DNA from: Sequoia sempervirens
Taxonomy: Eukaryota > Streptophyta > Pinopsida > Cupressales > Cupressaceae
DNA length: 64,000 nucleotides
Assembly (NCBI GenBank): GCA_007258455.2
Contig: VDFB02000001.1
Location: 11,884,754 to 11,948,753 of the forward strand
Direction: 5' to 3'
The notes beneath the pieces are model-generated. The model ran no database searches and was not told the DNA's origin. It saw only the letters and a list, made by a program, of their open reading frames with translations. The position numbers and the translations under genes were made by a program. Shown piece after piece: positions 45,106 to 57,118 of this stretch. Each line of letters opens with the position of its first letter. Position 1 is the stretch's first letter.

Positions 45106-46568
45106 GGTTGCTTTACCTTTGTAAGGATTATCTTTGCATTTGATATTCTAGCATTATACATATGTCTTACTATCTTTGGAGACTCCATATTCTCATGCAT
45201 GTTTCCTTAAGTCTCTTACAGACTATGTATGTACTTCAAAAGTTGTTAGAAATAGTTTAAGTGAATTGATGCCCTATTTTCCCTTCAGTAAAAAGGAGTT
45301 CAATACCTCATTGAAAATGAAAAAGTGAATGCAAGGTAGAGTTGAAACAAGATAAAAATGAAGTTAATGATCTCTTAACATGTTTTTTGTTGTTTCTTTA
45401 AATGATAAGCAATAAGATACTTTGCTCAATCTATTTTCATCATGTTGAATTAAAGACTCCTTTATGATCTTCACTCTGTTACAGTAGTCATTCTTGATGA
45501 CTGTTATGATTATTTATAACTCTCATGCATAAATAAGAGAGTGTCCTCTTAATATGTTGGGATCAAACCTTGTGGGAGCCCATTTTGCTCCACATATCTA
45601 ATGAAATTGATTATGAACTTGCTCCTACACATTTAAACAAACAAGTTAGATAAAAACAATTGAAGCTGAAAGCTTCCATTGAGCTTTGTGCTTCATGAAC
45701 ATCTGCCTTTTTGGTGACTTAATCATCTGATGAATGCCTAATAGGATGCAGATTACATTTTTTTTGGTAATGTAGGGATAAGGTAGAATGTTATTTTTCA
45801 TTTCTCTAACACCACCTTTCAATAATCTTGCAAGTAAACCTTGGAGCTAGAGTTGGACCTAGAGTTGGAGCTGAACCAAGATCAACACAACTGTAACAAC
45901 GATTCATCATTCCAGGCAATGACAAATCACCTTCTCTCCTTATTCTTATATTATCTTCAGTTGTTTGATATACATTTATTTCTTGTATTTAGTATTTGAT
46001 TAAGTAATCAAATCAAGCTACTCATGTGGCTTGTGTGGGACTTTCATTTTTACAATATGAATAAAATAGAATTTCTTATGCAAATTTATGATTTTTTATG
46101 TTACAAACATTTGCATAATAATACTAGAAATTCAAAAGTAATTAGATTTGTACAGCAATGAATACTTAGCAGAAAACTTTTAAATTACTTGTGTACCTTT
46201 TAATGATGAATGCAATTCAGCTCTACTTGTTTTGAGATGTAGCTAAAAATAGGTAACAATTTGGCAACTTCTGTGGAGTGTTTGCCTACTAAGCACCATA
46301 GACCAGTTATGTAGCTTATCCATTGGGCATGGATTCCATGTTTGTCCTCTTTAGAAAATCTTGTAACTCAGCTAGTGAAACTATACAGCAACAAACAAAA
46401 CTAAAAAAACTAATCATGACTCTGTTTAAGACAGAGTTAGAAAGCAAGTGCAACATTTGCACTTATTGAAAGCAAACAGTACTGAAATGAAATGTTCCAT
46501 GGGGCACTTATGGAAATAAAAATTGAAACTAAAACTACTCTACTATGTACATCTACAAACTTTGTTCT
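45106..46568. other. No gene seen; inserted or shuffled segment in the LTR
   Basis: Downstream, in minus direction, of the integrase C-terminal fragment. No LTR edge or polypurine tract was recognised. Confidence 0.4.
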
Positions 46569-47345
46569 TTAATAGCACTGCTTGAGGTGAATCCCATTGA
46601 CAGGGATTGGCAACACCTCGCCATCTAGCTGTGAAAGCTGAAACATATTATGTTGCTTGCATTCTATTATGATATATGGGCCATCCCACATGGCATCAAA
46701 TTTCATGTGTTTACCAGGTCTGCTCTTGAGCTCATCCCATTTAAAAACCAGATCTCCCTCTTTGAATATCCTTGGGACTGCCTTTCTGTCAAATGTCCTT
46801 TTCATCTAAGCCTGATGCACCTCCAGATTCCTTAATGCTTCTTTCTTGATTTCCTCCAGCTCCATTAGTTGTGCTAGCCTAATTTTCATTGGTTATTCAT
46901 CAAGCAATTCCAATTCTTTGATCATACTCAATGTAGGCAGCTCAACTGAGATAGGTATTTTGGCCTCTTTACCATAAGTTAGAATGTAAGGTGAGTTACC
47001 TGTTGCTCTCTTAGGTGTAACCCTATCATCCCAAAGGGCTAGCTTTAGCTTATCATGCCAAGTCCTTTGATTATCTTGAATTGTCTTCTTTATGATCTTA
47101 ATCAAGTTCTTATTAGTGGACTCTGCTTGTCCATTACCCTGAGGGTAATAATTTGAGGAAGTATTCAGAAAAATGTTATGCTTTACTAACCAATCTAAAA
47201 CTTTCAAGCCTGTGAATGCTAAAGCATTATCATAAATAATTGAATTTGGTGTACCAAACCTAGAAACCAAGTCTTGATAGAAGTTCAAGACAGATGTCTC
47301 ATTTTCCTCCTTCAGTGCAACTGCTTCAGTCTACTTCATAAAGTA
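46569..47345 (-). pseudogene. Integrase C-terminal half, inverted
   Basis: Two open pieces. 46893-47330 carries the second catalytic Asp (NSIIYDNALAF, normally SDNG) and the catalytic Glu in YYPQGNGQAEST, then RVTPKRATGNSPYILTYGKE. 46569-46805 carries GPYIIIECKQHNMFQLSQLD and ends HLKQCY, a typical integrase tail without a chromodomain. Upstream codons read YFMK-stop-TEAVALKEENET (TGG>TAG). The break at 47345 lies where the N-terminal half ends, about a dozen residues apart in a normal integrase. Confidence 0.82.
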
Positions 47346-47493
47346 GTTTCTAGGAGAATCAAAAGGGGAGCCAACCCATAATTTGGAGGTCTAGTTTCAC
47401 AATAGGGTACCCACAACCTAAAATTAGTCCAATGTTACATGGGATTGCAGAGCTTTTTAGCCTTGCATGCGGGTGAAAATCCTTGTGAGAACA
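47346..47493 (+). repeat. Terminal 150 bp of the 5' LTR
   Basis: Matches the reverse complement of 38088-38245 and ends GAGAACA just before the primer site. Confidence 0.7.
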
Positions 47494-47498
47494 GTTTT

Positions 47499-47517
47499 TG
47501 GCACACCCAATGGGACT
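47499..47517 (+). promoter_or_regulatory. Primer-binding site, tRNA-Arg-like
   Basis: TGGCACACCCAATGGGACT resembles the TGGCGACTCCACTGGGGAC site of Tat/Ogre elements, with several changes. Confidence 0.5.
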
Positions 47518-47658
47518 CTGAAGTCCACTTCAGAGAAAGAATTCAAAACTTTCAAGTTGTTGTTTTCAGAATTAAAATAACTATTTGCCTATCAGAGGAT
47601 ATTATATTTTATTTGGCAACTTTGTTTTATTTAGTATTAATTGCAAATTCAATAGCAA

Positions 47659-49070
47659 ATGAACAAAGTTCAGACAAGAGGAAGAGTTGATCCGTTTGAA
47701 TATCTGCAACTATCGTCATCGAAGAGGAAAGGTAGAACAACAAGGAGATTGATCAAATCAAGATCACAATCAAATCCAAGATCTCATTCTACACCTCCCA
47801 ATCTCAAGCCTTCAAGTTTTGTACCTATTTTTCCAGTAGTACATATTGTACTACAAGTACCAAATCTAAGAGTTCAAGCAACTCTGATGGCCAGAGCACA
47901 TGCGTTTGTACCATTTAATGGAGGCAGCCTATTGAATTTGGCTCAGTACGATGACATACTAGTAGTTGCGCTTAAAATTCTACCTAGTTTTGCTGGCAAA
48001 AGATTAGACTATGCCAATTGAACACATAAGGGGTGTAGCTTCACTTTGTGGAGTTCATCATGTCACAAAAGAGAACGTGGCATTGAGGCTTTTGGAAGCT
48101 TCATTTAAAGGAAAGGAACTCCAGTGGTTCAAAGGCTTATCAGTGAATTCTATGGCATCATGGGATGACTTGGGAGACAAGTTAAGAAAATAGTTTGCTA
48201 ACAAATCTGATCATTTATCTCTAGTTGAGCAAATGACGACTATTAAGAGAGCCCCACAAGAACAGATGACATATTTAAACTTCCAGTTCCAAAGAACTTG
48301 GAACAAAATCCCAGCCATGATAAGGGCTACACCAGATCATGCTTTTTTGTATTATCTTAGAGCGATTAATATTGATATTGTACTTTTGATCAAGTCTATG
48401 GGAGGAGTAACTCTGCCAATAGCCTATGAAATAGCTATTAGAGCGAAAAATAACTTAATACAGGCTAGTAAGATTTCACCCAGACCTCCTATCCCCTTTT
48501 TCCCATATATTCAACCATTAATACAAATTCAAGTACCTCCTATAGCCCAGTTACCTACTGTTCCATCCTCAAGCTTTCAAACTACTACTCAAAACAGTGT
48601 TATTCCAACAAATTCAGACTTGCAAGAGCTTATAGGTACCCAACAACAGATGGCTAAATTGCTGCAAACAGTAAGCAATAACTTAGTGAGCCTCAAAAAT
48701 CAGCAAAATCAGAATTATAGACCTTATCAAGCACCCTTTTAGGCAAATAGATCGCCTTATCAGGCTGACTACCAAGGACAAAAATGAAATTTCAATACTA
48801 GGCCTAATTAGCCGTATAATCAGAATGTTGCCAGCTCTTCTAAAGAGCTTGTACCTATACAGAACAACTTCAAACATGATTATATGTGGTGTTATCCCTG
48901 TAATTAGCCTCATAACCAAGCTACTTGTATGAATGGTGTGATTAATCAAGCTCTCATGGTACAGAGCAGTTTTGTCGCTTCTGAGAAAACATCAAAGGAG
49001 AACAATGATCAACAAGATGATCAAATACAGTAGAATGACCATGATGTTGCCATGATGAACTTGAAAGGTA
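47659..49070 (+). pseudogene. Gag of the Tat/Ogre-like element
   Basis: Met at 47659. The first ~100 residues are basic (TRGRVDPFEYLQLSSSKRKG). The gag domain starts at ALKILPSFAGKRLDYA and changes frame at ~48015 to HIRGVASLCGVHHVTKENVA, then GKELQWFKGLSVNSMASWDD. A stop (TAG, ~48191) is followed by the third piece, QMTYLNFQFQRTWNKIPAMI. A Gln-rich stretch precedes the zinc knuckle, WCYPCN(Q)PHNQATC near 48888-48930 (CX2CX3HX4C). The Gag would package RNA; at least one frameshift and four stops break it. Confidence 0.78.
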
Positions 49071-49293
49071 GTGAATTTTGTGGAGTTAATCATCTACAAG
49101 ATCAAAATCAGTCGGCTACTTCTATTGTAGCTAATACGAGATCCAAGAAAAGGGCGGTTGACCTATTTCTGGTGAACAAGCAAAAAAAGATAAACAAGTT
49201 GTTTCACAGAAAAATCATGTGTCTACAGCCCAACAGGGGCAAGTTCAACCTTTTGTAGCCCAAAACGTTTAAATTTTACCAAGAAAGAAAGCT

Positions 49294-49960
49294 ATGCCAG
49301 CAAAGGAACAACCAAGGTTTCAATCTCGGCCTCAAATAGCACAAATAGAGGCCATTGTTCCAAAAGTGCAGCCAAAGGTTAGTGGTACTACTTTTAATAT
49401 TGTTGAGCATATGAGAAAAGCTACAGTTACAATGACCATGTTAGATGTTTTACATCTTCCTAGGCAGAAAGAAAGTTTGCAAGAGGCTTTAGCCAAAATA
49501 TCAATCTCTAATGAATCCACGAAGGAGCGGCCTAGAGTTCTTGCAAATAGTACAGAAGTGAAGATTGAGCAACCAACACAAGAGGTAAAACCACCACTAT
49601 TTTATGTCAGTTTGATTATTGGTAATAGCATAGTGCATAACTGTATGATAGATTCTAGAGCAAGCAACTCTGTTATGCCCAAGCAACTGGTAGATTAGTT
49701 AGGACTAGAATATGATCCATTGTCAAAAGGGTAGTTCAATTAGACGGTACAGCTGTCAAGTCTATTGGAGTTATCAAAAGTCTACCTCTTAAATTGCACA
49801 CTTGTCCCAACTTTTCAATTCCACAAGATATATACATCATTGATCTACCACCATTCTTTTCCATTTGCCTTTCTAGAGATTTTATAGCAAAGTTAGGTGG
49901 TTAGTTGTCATCAGATTGGTCTCATATGTGTTTTAGGACTAGATATGGTACTAGAGTGAC
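49294..49960 (+). pseudogene. Aspartic protease (Tat/Ogre-like)
   Basis: The active-site motif reads HNCMIDSRASNSVMP near 49650-49680; canonical is DSGA, so the Gly is replaced by Arg. Before it, LFYVSLIIGNSIVHN is the typical lead-in. After a stop at 49696 the second half continues: QLDGTAVKSIGVIKSLPLKL, then FSICLSRDFIAKLGG (canonical LGRDWI), with a frame change. The region between gag and RT is kept in order. Confidence 0.72.
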
Positions 49961-50255
49961 TGTCAATTCAAAACCATGGGCTAAAGACCATATTGAGCCT
50001 TATGTTGCAAATCCTATAAATGCAAACCTAGCCATCCATGAGTATGATGAACAATCCATGACCCTTGACCCCAGTGTACCCATAGAAGGCATACCTGACA
50101 TAAATTTAGATGGGTGGGTAGCCGAGAATCATGAGGTTGATCCTTTCAGCCACATGGATGAGGTAGGTTTGAGCATTTACATGATTCGAGAGCCTAATGT
50201 GATTATTCCAAATTTGGTCAAAGAGGAAATACAACCAAAGCAACAGTTTGAGTAG

Positions 50256-50730
50256 CTTTGGAAGTTGTATTATGATGGTTCAAGGAGTAAAGTAGGTGTT
50301 GGTGGAGGAGCCATGCTTATTTCGCCTAATGGAGAGAGGTATTTTTTCAGTATTTCACTTTGTTTTCAGTTGTTCTAACAATACAATTGAGTATGAGGCA
50401 TAAATTCATGGCCTAGAATGGGCCAGAAAGAAAGGTATCAGATGTCTCCAAGTATTTGGTGATTTAGAGTTGATAGTGAATCAAGTAAGAAACCTGAACA
50501 TAACTAAAAATGATTTGTTGAAGCTATACAAGTACAGAACTTGGGATCTAATAGAGGAATTTGATGCTTTTAACATGTATATTCCTAGAAATCTGAATAA
50601 AGAGGTAGATAGGCTTGCTTCCATAGGATCCCAATGTGACATACCAACTGATACACACAATGTTGAGGTACAACAATACATAAAAGTGGTAGTAAGACCA
50701 TCTATACCTGATAATAACATTAGTTGGTAG
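50256..50730 (+). pseudogene. RNase H-like domain between protease and RT
   Basis: After WKLYYDGSRSKVGVGGGAML (metal-binding Asp in YDGS) a short frame break follows, then IHGLEWARKKGIRCLQVFGD and LELIVNQVRNLN. These three blocks are those of a retroelement RNase H (YFDGS..., E in helix A, GDS followed by LVxNQ). The C-terminal end has YIPRNLNKEVDRLASIGS, matching the usual NxxADxLA with D in place. It is not the RNase H that follows RT (41826-42407), so the element had two. Tat/Ogre elements are known for a second RNase H. Confidence 0.68.
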
Positions 50731-50859
50731 GTTTTGACAGCGATGAGAAAATAATCAGTTTTTTGCTAGAAACCAGCAAAAGCTTGAGCAACAATATGAG
50801 AATCAGATCTTGCAGTTAAATTCTAATTAGCTGCCCATGGGATTGGTGACCCTTGAATC

Positions 50860-51118
50860 AATTTTCAACACTGATGATCAGGTTAGAAAGGATAGGTCTA
50901 GTATCACAGTGAAAGAAGAGCACTATGATCTAATTGAAATATTCAAGGATAAGCTTCTTAAGCTTGGAAAAGTCTGTACCAAAGAAGAATAGCAAGCATT
51001 TGTCTTGCTTTGCCAAGAATTCAGTGACATTCTCGCTTGGAAGTATGGAGATTTGAAGGGTTTTAACCTTGAGTTGGCTCAACATACATTTGAGTTAGAA
51101 GCCAATGAAAATCCTTGT
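50860..51118 (+). pseudogene. Segment just upstream of RT, 5' half of the split
   Basis: Reads KEEHYDLIEIFKDKLLKLGK, KEE-stop-QAFVLLCQEFSDILAWKYGD and ending FELEANENP. These are the usual sequences before RT (DIFAWSYxDLKG...). It ends where 41031 begins (ENP/KPVRQ). The frames match in polyprotein order, so the two fragments are likely halves of one element or close copies. Confidence 0.7.
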
Positions 51119-51833
51119 GATAACACTTCCTTTATTTCATCATTTATATTCCATTTAACCTACATTTTATTTAGTTTACTTTATTTTAGTTCTATTATAT
51201 TCCATTATTTTCTTACATTTTAAGAGTTCTTAACAGTCAAAATAGAAGTAGCCACTAAGCTATTTTTTGAGATATTCTTAATTTTTGCTTTGTACAAGAC
51301 ACCAATGTACCTTTGGGACACCAATGCGCTGCACCATTGTCTAGGTGCCGCGTTGTCATCCTTTGGCCAAGAGCTCATCAATCTATCTAGAAAACTTGTG
51401 TGACCTATTCATTTTGATTCTGGAACTCTCATTATTTTATACCGACACTTGAGCTTCATTCCTTGAGGTAGTTGAGGACCATTTTCTCCTTGAAGACTCT
51501 TTCTTGTCTTGAGACTCAAGGGTAGCAAATCTCCTCCTCTATAGGTGGTTTATATGTGGATTTGATCTTTCAACATTTCTTTGAATCTTGCACCTTAATA
51601 GTTAGTTATTGCATGATGATGAGTGTTGTTGCTAGAGGTTTTATGGTTAATTTTTCTACATTGTGAACCTAGAATTGTAGTTCTATAAACCTTAGGTTCT
51701 ATCTTTTTAACCCTATATATTTCAATATTTATTCATACAATTAGATAGATAGATTGGAATAGGATAAAATATCAAGTAGTTTGGTTCAAATTTGTTTTTG
51801 TACATGTTAGTTAATTTAAAATTAATTTTATTG
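51119..51833. other. No gene seen
   Basis: Between the break in the Ty3 element and the LINE. A C-poor, T-rich stretch at 51125-51225 is probably not coding. It may be host or unknown repeat. Confidence 0.4.
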
Positions 51834-51856
51834 CATCAAAACATATCGAGCGAAAA

Positions 51857-53190
51857 ATGAGCAAGGAAGACCAAAAAAGAGCAAGTGACTTGGTAGGGAA
51901 AGCCTGGGGTGATATCAAAGAAGATAGGCAGTCAAGGGATGAGCTCGCTACAGAAAAGAGATCGAATGGAAGGTACCACACCCTATAGTGGGTTTATGAA
52001 GGCGGGCTATGGGTGGACAAATGGCATTTGGAGTATCGATCATGTGAGTGTCAAAGAGTTGGAAGCCAAGGCTAGTGGTCATGTCATGGTTGGAAGAGTT
52101 GGAGCTGACAAAATGGTCTTCCATGGATTCAACTGCATAGATGGAATCCCCATAGGAGAGAAGCAATTTCGATTCAAAGGCAGGAATACCAAACTCAAAG
52201 AAACAACAACCAAACTACATTAAATTGAAATGGCTACATGAAAGGATGGTGTGGGTGGTTCTAGGAAAATAAGTCTCCAAGGGTGGACACATCTAATAAC
52301 TGGCGAAGCAAGGACACCTGTTTCGAGCATGCAGTTGGTGGGATCACACAAATAGGCCTTGGAAAGGAAAGGAAAAGGTGGTAATCAATGAAGGACTGCC
52401 TCACAAATATGAGGATTTGATAGGTAAGTCACCTAACCCTAATTTGATGAAGCATTTTGTTACTTTGGATAAGGATCAAATAAGAAACTCAATAGAACAA
52501 TTAAACGAAATGGGGGTTTTTGTCAAATGGGGGGTGGCTGGTTGGATTTAGTAGATATAAGAAATTTGTGTTAGGAGAAATGGGGAAACCAAGTTTAGGT
52601 TAGGGCACTACCAAATACATAATTTTTGGTAGAATTCCCCTCCAAAATTGAAAAGTGGAATGCCCTAAGCAATGGCTTGCACTACTTAGAAAATTTTAAG
52701 ATGCATTTGATTGATTGGTATCCTCATTTTGATCCATGTAAACATAGAATTCAAGAAGGTATGATTTGGGTTTGCCTCTACAATTTCCCTGCTGAATATT
52801 GGGAAGAGGACATACTCATAAAAATTGGGAAAAGCTTGGGCTCATTCATCTCAATGGATAGAAAGGCAGAAGATAGATGTTTGGGTACATATACCAGAAT
52901 ATGCTTGGGACTGAATCCACATCAAACCTTGCCTCAAGAAATAGAGATTTGTGCAAACATGGGGTCTTGGATTCAAAGTGTGGAGAGAGAGAGTGTGTCA
53001 GATGAAATTGTGCCTTTTGTGAAAATCCAAGGATAATGGACAATTGGAGTTTCGGATGACTGTGAAGGTAAGCAAAGCTAATGGGTATGAATCGGGCCAT
53101 ATCTAGATGGTGTGGTCAAGAATATCTTTGTGCAAGGGACTCCTTTTGTGACTGAAGACTGGGAGGGAAGGGATCTAATTGCAGATAGAA
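51857..53190 (+). pseudogene. LINE ORF1 with DUF4283-like domain
   Basis: Starts at ATG 51857 (MSKEDQKRASDLVGKAWGD). The recognisable part is 52626-53036: WVCLYNFPAEYWEEDILIKI followed by GSFISMD, the DUF4283 RNA-binding-like pattern (…LYNLPxEYW...ILxxIGxxLG...). Plant LINE ORF1 normally continues with a CCHC knuckle; here the frame is lost before it and I see none. ORF1 would bind element RNA. Confidence 0.68.
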
Positions 53191-53198
53191 AGGTGAGG

Positions 53199-53630
53199 TG
53201 TTAGGGTTAGAAAGCAGATATCTAACAGTTAAATACAGATTTGATCAATAAAATAGAGAAATAAAACATAAAAAATTATAGCAAAAACAAGACAACACAG
53301 AGAATTTAACGTGGTTCGCCCAATCTGGGCTACATCCACAAAATCATAGTCATCCAATGATTTTATTATCCAATGCAAAACATATTACAATCTCATGAAT
53401 AACCACCTTTTTTTGCATATTGAAACCCCCATCCCAACCCCTTATAACAAGCTTTTTAGAAGCTTCTAGAATTAAATAGTTGAGGTGGGGCATTGCACTA
53501 GAAAATTGGAGGACCAATTCACCTATCTCACAATAGCATAAATGTGTGGTAGTAAGGTGACTTGGGATCAAGAGGAGCATAATTCTCTCAACATAGCTAT
53601 TTAAATGACTCTTGTCTACCTATAGGTTAT
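53199..53630. mobile_element. Short insertion in the LINE, LTR-like
   Basis: Begins TGTTAGGGTTAG. Contains AACGTGGTTCGCCCAATC, then GGGCTACATCC, a phrase I associate with plant LTR/copia leaders. The ends were not matched and no target duplication was found. The LINE coding frame resumes near 53632 (GTGGTAGACAAAGATGG). Confidence 0.4.
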
Positions 53631-53631
53631 C

Positions 53632-53987
53632 GTGGTAGACAAAGATGGATTAGGATTATTTTTTATGGAAGAGGTTATTGGTTTGAAAGGAGTTGGGGAG
53701 GGGTGCTTGCAGGGAGTAGTGGATGATCAAAGGGGGCCAGATCTTGAAGCTTTCCATATAGGTGTGGAGGAAAGTGAAGCAAAGTTAGAATTAGAAGAAG
53801 AAGATGTAGGAGAGGAGGAAGAAGGGATGTTGTTGGAACAAACCCAATCAAAGTTGAAGAAACCAAACATAAATAAGAACGACAAACATGGGCCAAGATC
53901 AAACAAAGCAAAATTGAAAATCACAGCTAATGCAACTAGGAAAATGAAATTAAGATTAGGGAAGGATGTAATCCTTCCCCAAGGGAA
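53632..53987 (+). pseudogene. LINE ORF1 C-terminal acidic/basic tail
   Basis: The open frame 53632-53991 is strongly charged: EESEAKLELEEEDVGEEEEG followed by a Lys-rich end. It lies just before the endonuclease start codon at 53988, fitting the end of ORF1. No known motif. Confidence 0.5.
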
Positions 53988-54700
53988 ATGAGGGCCATAA
54001 CATGGAATGTTAGGGATATTAGTGCCCCTAACAAATGGTGTATGGTCAAGTGCTAAATTGACCAATCCAGAGCTAACATCTTCTTACTTCAAGAAACAAA
54101 ATTGTGTAAAGAGAAAAGTGACAAAAGATTAAGTTGTTGGAGGCAGTGGAAGGGCCACTTTATTGGAGAAAAAGGCACCTCAAGAGGTTTAGGTCTCATC
54201 TAGAACCCATTAGCAGTAGAAGGGGAAGTTGTGGAGGAGGATAGGAACTCGATTATGATAAGATGCAGAATATCGTAGAGAAATGAACACTTTTTTCTTA
54301 TTAATATCTATGGACTAATTTCTACAATTGGAAAAATGAATCTATGGCAACAAATAACCAATAGAATGAAAAAATTTAGAGGTGAAAAGGGGATCATTAT
54401 AGGGGATTTCAATGCAACGTTAAATAATGAAGATAAGAAAGGTGGTTTAATGAGGATCACAAATGTTCAACAAGATTTCCAAGTATTTATAGAGAACAAT
54501 TAGCTAAAGGATGTGCAGGCTAAGAATGGTGTATACACATGGTTGAATCAGAGGAAGGGTTTCACAAATATCGCTGAACGATTGGACAGATTTCTTCTCT
54601 TTAGTGAATGGGATGGGCAATTGAACTTGCATGAAGCAGCAATATTGCCACTCACAGTATCATACCACTTCCTGATGTAGCTAACAATCATGCCTGATGA
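53988..54700 (+). pseudogene. LINE apurinic/apyrimidinic-type endonuclease
   Basis: ATG at 53988: MRAITWNVRDI (the WNVRG motif), LLQETKL with the metal-binding Glu, IIIGDFNATLN with the Asp-Asn pair, and RLDRFL. The usual SDH box reads TVSYHFL, so the catalytic Asp is Tyr. Stops at ~54054, ~54202 and ~54500 break it. In an active LINE this enzyme nicks target DNA. Confidence 0.85.
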
Positions 54701-55059
54701 ACCCCTAAAAGGAAACCCTTTCAAATTTTAGAATATGTGGTTAAGGGATGACAAACTTCTGGACCTAGTGGTTGGCTAGTGGAATGAAGTTAGGATAGCG
54801 AACCACTCCAAATTGTTCAAGATTAGTAAGAAGTTGGGCTATGTCAAGGCTAAATTGAAAGAATGGAATAAGACACATTTCAAGAACACCTTCTTATAAA
54901 AAGAAAAACTAGAACATGATCTGGTGACCTTAAATGATCGCATCATCAAGAGTGGGATGAGGAAAGAGGAATTTGAAATAGAGAAAGCCCTAAAGGGTGA
55001 ACCAGCTGGAATCTTGAAAAGAGAAGTTTTTTTGGAGAAAAAAATCTAGAGAGACATGT

Positions 55060-56560
55060 TTGAAGGAAAGAGACAAGAACAAAAAAAATCATAGAACAAA
55101 TGTGGCCAACATAAGCAGGAATAGGATCACAAAAATTAGGAGGGAGGACGATGTGATGACACAATCCATGGAGGAGGTCAACGCCAAAGTAGTGAGCTTC
55201 TTTGAGTCAATCCTGAATAGAGATGCATCGAAGCACATAAATATGAGGGATAAACTCCTTAATTCCATCCATGCAATTATTAATGCAGATAAAAATGAGG
55301 CCTTATTCCAATGCATTGGAAAGGAGGAAGTTAGGGAAACCATATTTCAGTTAAACCCTAACAAAGATCCATGACCTAATGGATTTTCAGCTAGTTTTTT
55401 TTAGAAGTTTTGGGAGGTTTTTGGGGATGACCTAATGTTGGTTGTTGAAGAATCAAGGAGAAAGATGAGCATGCTAGGATCCCTAAACCATACCTTCTTG
55501 GCCTTGATTATTAAGAAAAATAACCCACAATAAATGAGTGACTTCAGGCTGCTTTCTCTTTGCAACACGATTTACAAGATACCAAAATTATTGCCAATAG
55601 ACTCAAGGAAGTCATAAATTCAATCATCTTAGAGAAGCAAAGTGGGTTTGCACCCTGGAGATCAATAGTGGAAGGCATCATAATAGCACATGAAACTATA
55701 CATTCAAAAAGGAAGGCAAGAGATGCTTGCATGATTCCCAAACTTGATATTCTAAAGGCCTGTGACTTGATGGATAGGAAATTTTTGGTGGAGGTGTTAG
55801 AAAAGTTTGGGTTTAGTGCGAGGTGGATCAACTAGATTAGAAGTTGCATTTCAAAACAAAAATTCTCAATCTAGTAAATGGTGTTGTGCATGGCTTGTTT
55901 GCTTCCTCTAGGGATCTTAGGCAAGGAGACCCATTGTCTCCCTTTCTATTCATTATGATGGCAGAGGCTCTTGGCAAGGGCATTAGTTCACTGAGGAGGG
56001 AAGGCATTTGACAAGGTGTGACTATGGCTAATGGGCTGGACCCTATTACCCATCAACAATTTGTGGATGACACCATTTTTTTTGGTGTTGCTTATATGAA
56101 GGAAGCCAAGACTACCAAAACATTCCTTGATTACTATTTGGTGTCTAGGTAGGGTATTAACTCAAAGAAATCAAAGGTCTTCTTTCTAAACACCCAACTG
56201 AGTCTCCAAAAAGACTTGGCAAGAATTTTGAACTTGAGGGTGGAAAAATTTCTTGGGCATTTCTTGGGGACACCCCTATCTATAAGAATTAATAAAAAGT
56301 GTTATTAGGAAAGCTTAATCAACAATTGCAAAAATAAAGTGGGAACTTGGAAAGGAAAATGGTTGTCCTCAGTTGGAAGATTTCTGATGATTAAAGTGGC
56401 CCTATTAGCCATTCCACTTTACTTTGTGGCATGGTTAAAAATTCCTAAGGTGATGGAGGAGGACCTTAACTAGATCCTTAGTAGGTTCTTTTGGAGTGGT
56501 GTCATGGATCAACAAAAATTCCCTCTAGTTGCTTGGGACAAAATCTGTCTCTAGAAGAGG
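55060..56560 (+). pseudogene. LINE reverse transcriptase
   Basis: Starts after a helix-rich linker (ITKIRREDDVMTQSMEEVNA, 55060-55374). RT blocks: NGFSASFF near 55380, FRLLSLCNTIYKI near 55543, QSGFAPWRSIVEGIIIAHE (55620-55680), KLDILKACDLMDRKFLVEVL, then QGDPLSPFLFIMMAEALGKG near 55925 and the catalytic FVDDTIFFG near 56055 (Asp-Asp retained). Several single-base frame changes lie between blocks. Thumb residues such as KKSKVFFLNT follow. Confidence 0.88.
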
Positions 56561-56929
56561 TTGGTGGGGTAGGCATTGGTCAGTTAGCAATAATGAATTT
56601 GGCTATGGGTGCCAAGCTAGCTTGGAATATTTATGAAAAAGGCGAACATAAATGGGTCAGAATTCTTAGAATTAAGTACCTTGACTCAGACAAGCCTACC
56701 CATATTTTGACTACTACGAATCCTCCCAAGGGCTCTGCAATTTGGAATTATATATTGGAATGCAAGAACATTTCCCTCCAATCAAGAGGACATCAATAGA
56801 TGGTGTGGGTCTTTTATAGGCTTCTACAAAGTTAAATTTGGGTATAAAGTCAAGGAAGTTGCAATTGCAAGATAGAATTGGCTAAGAAAACTTATCTAGA
56901 ATAAAAATTGTCTTTCGAAGGTAGGGGTT

Positions 56930-57118
56930 TTTGCTTGGATGGCAATACAAAAAAGGATTCTTACTAAAGATCAGTTGGAAAATTTTGGTGTTCAGGGGTC
57001 GGGGCGATGTGTACTATGCAATTGTAGCAATGAAACAACTGACCACATCCTTTTGACATGTCCATATGTGAATGCCTCCTGGAAATTCTTCATGAAGAAG
57101 GTGGACCTCTAATGCCCG
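56930..57118 (+). pseudogene. zf-RVT domain of the LINE
   Basis: The frame has RCVLCNCSNETTDHILLTCP, a CX2C...H...C finger characteristic of plant non-LTR RT tails, following AWMAIQKRILTKDQL. Confidence 0.8.

Noticed and set aside
53350..53580. 76-codon minus-strand ORF in the LINE insertion
   Set aside because: Low-complexity, with no known domain; lies within a probable LTR-like fragment.
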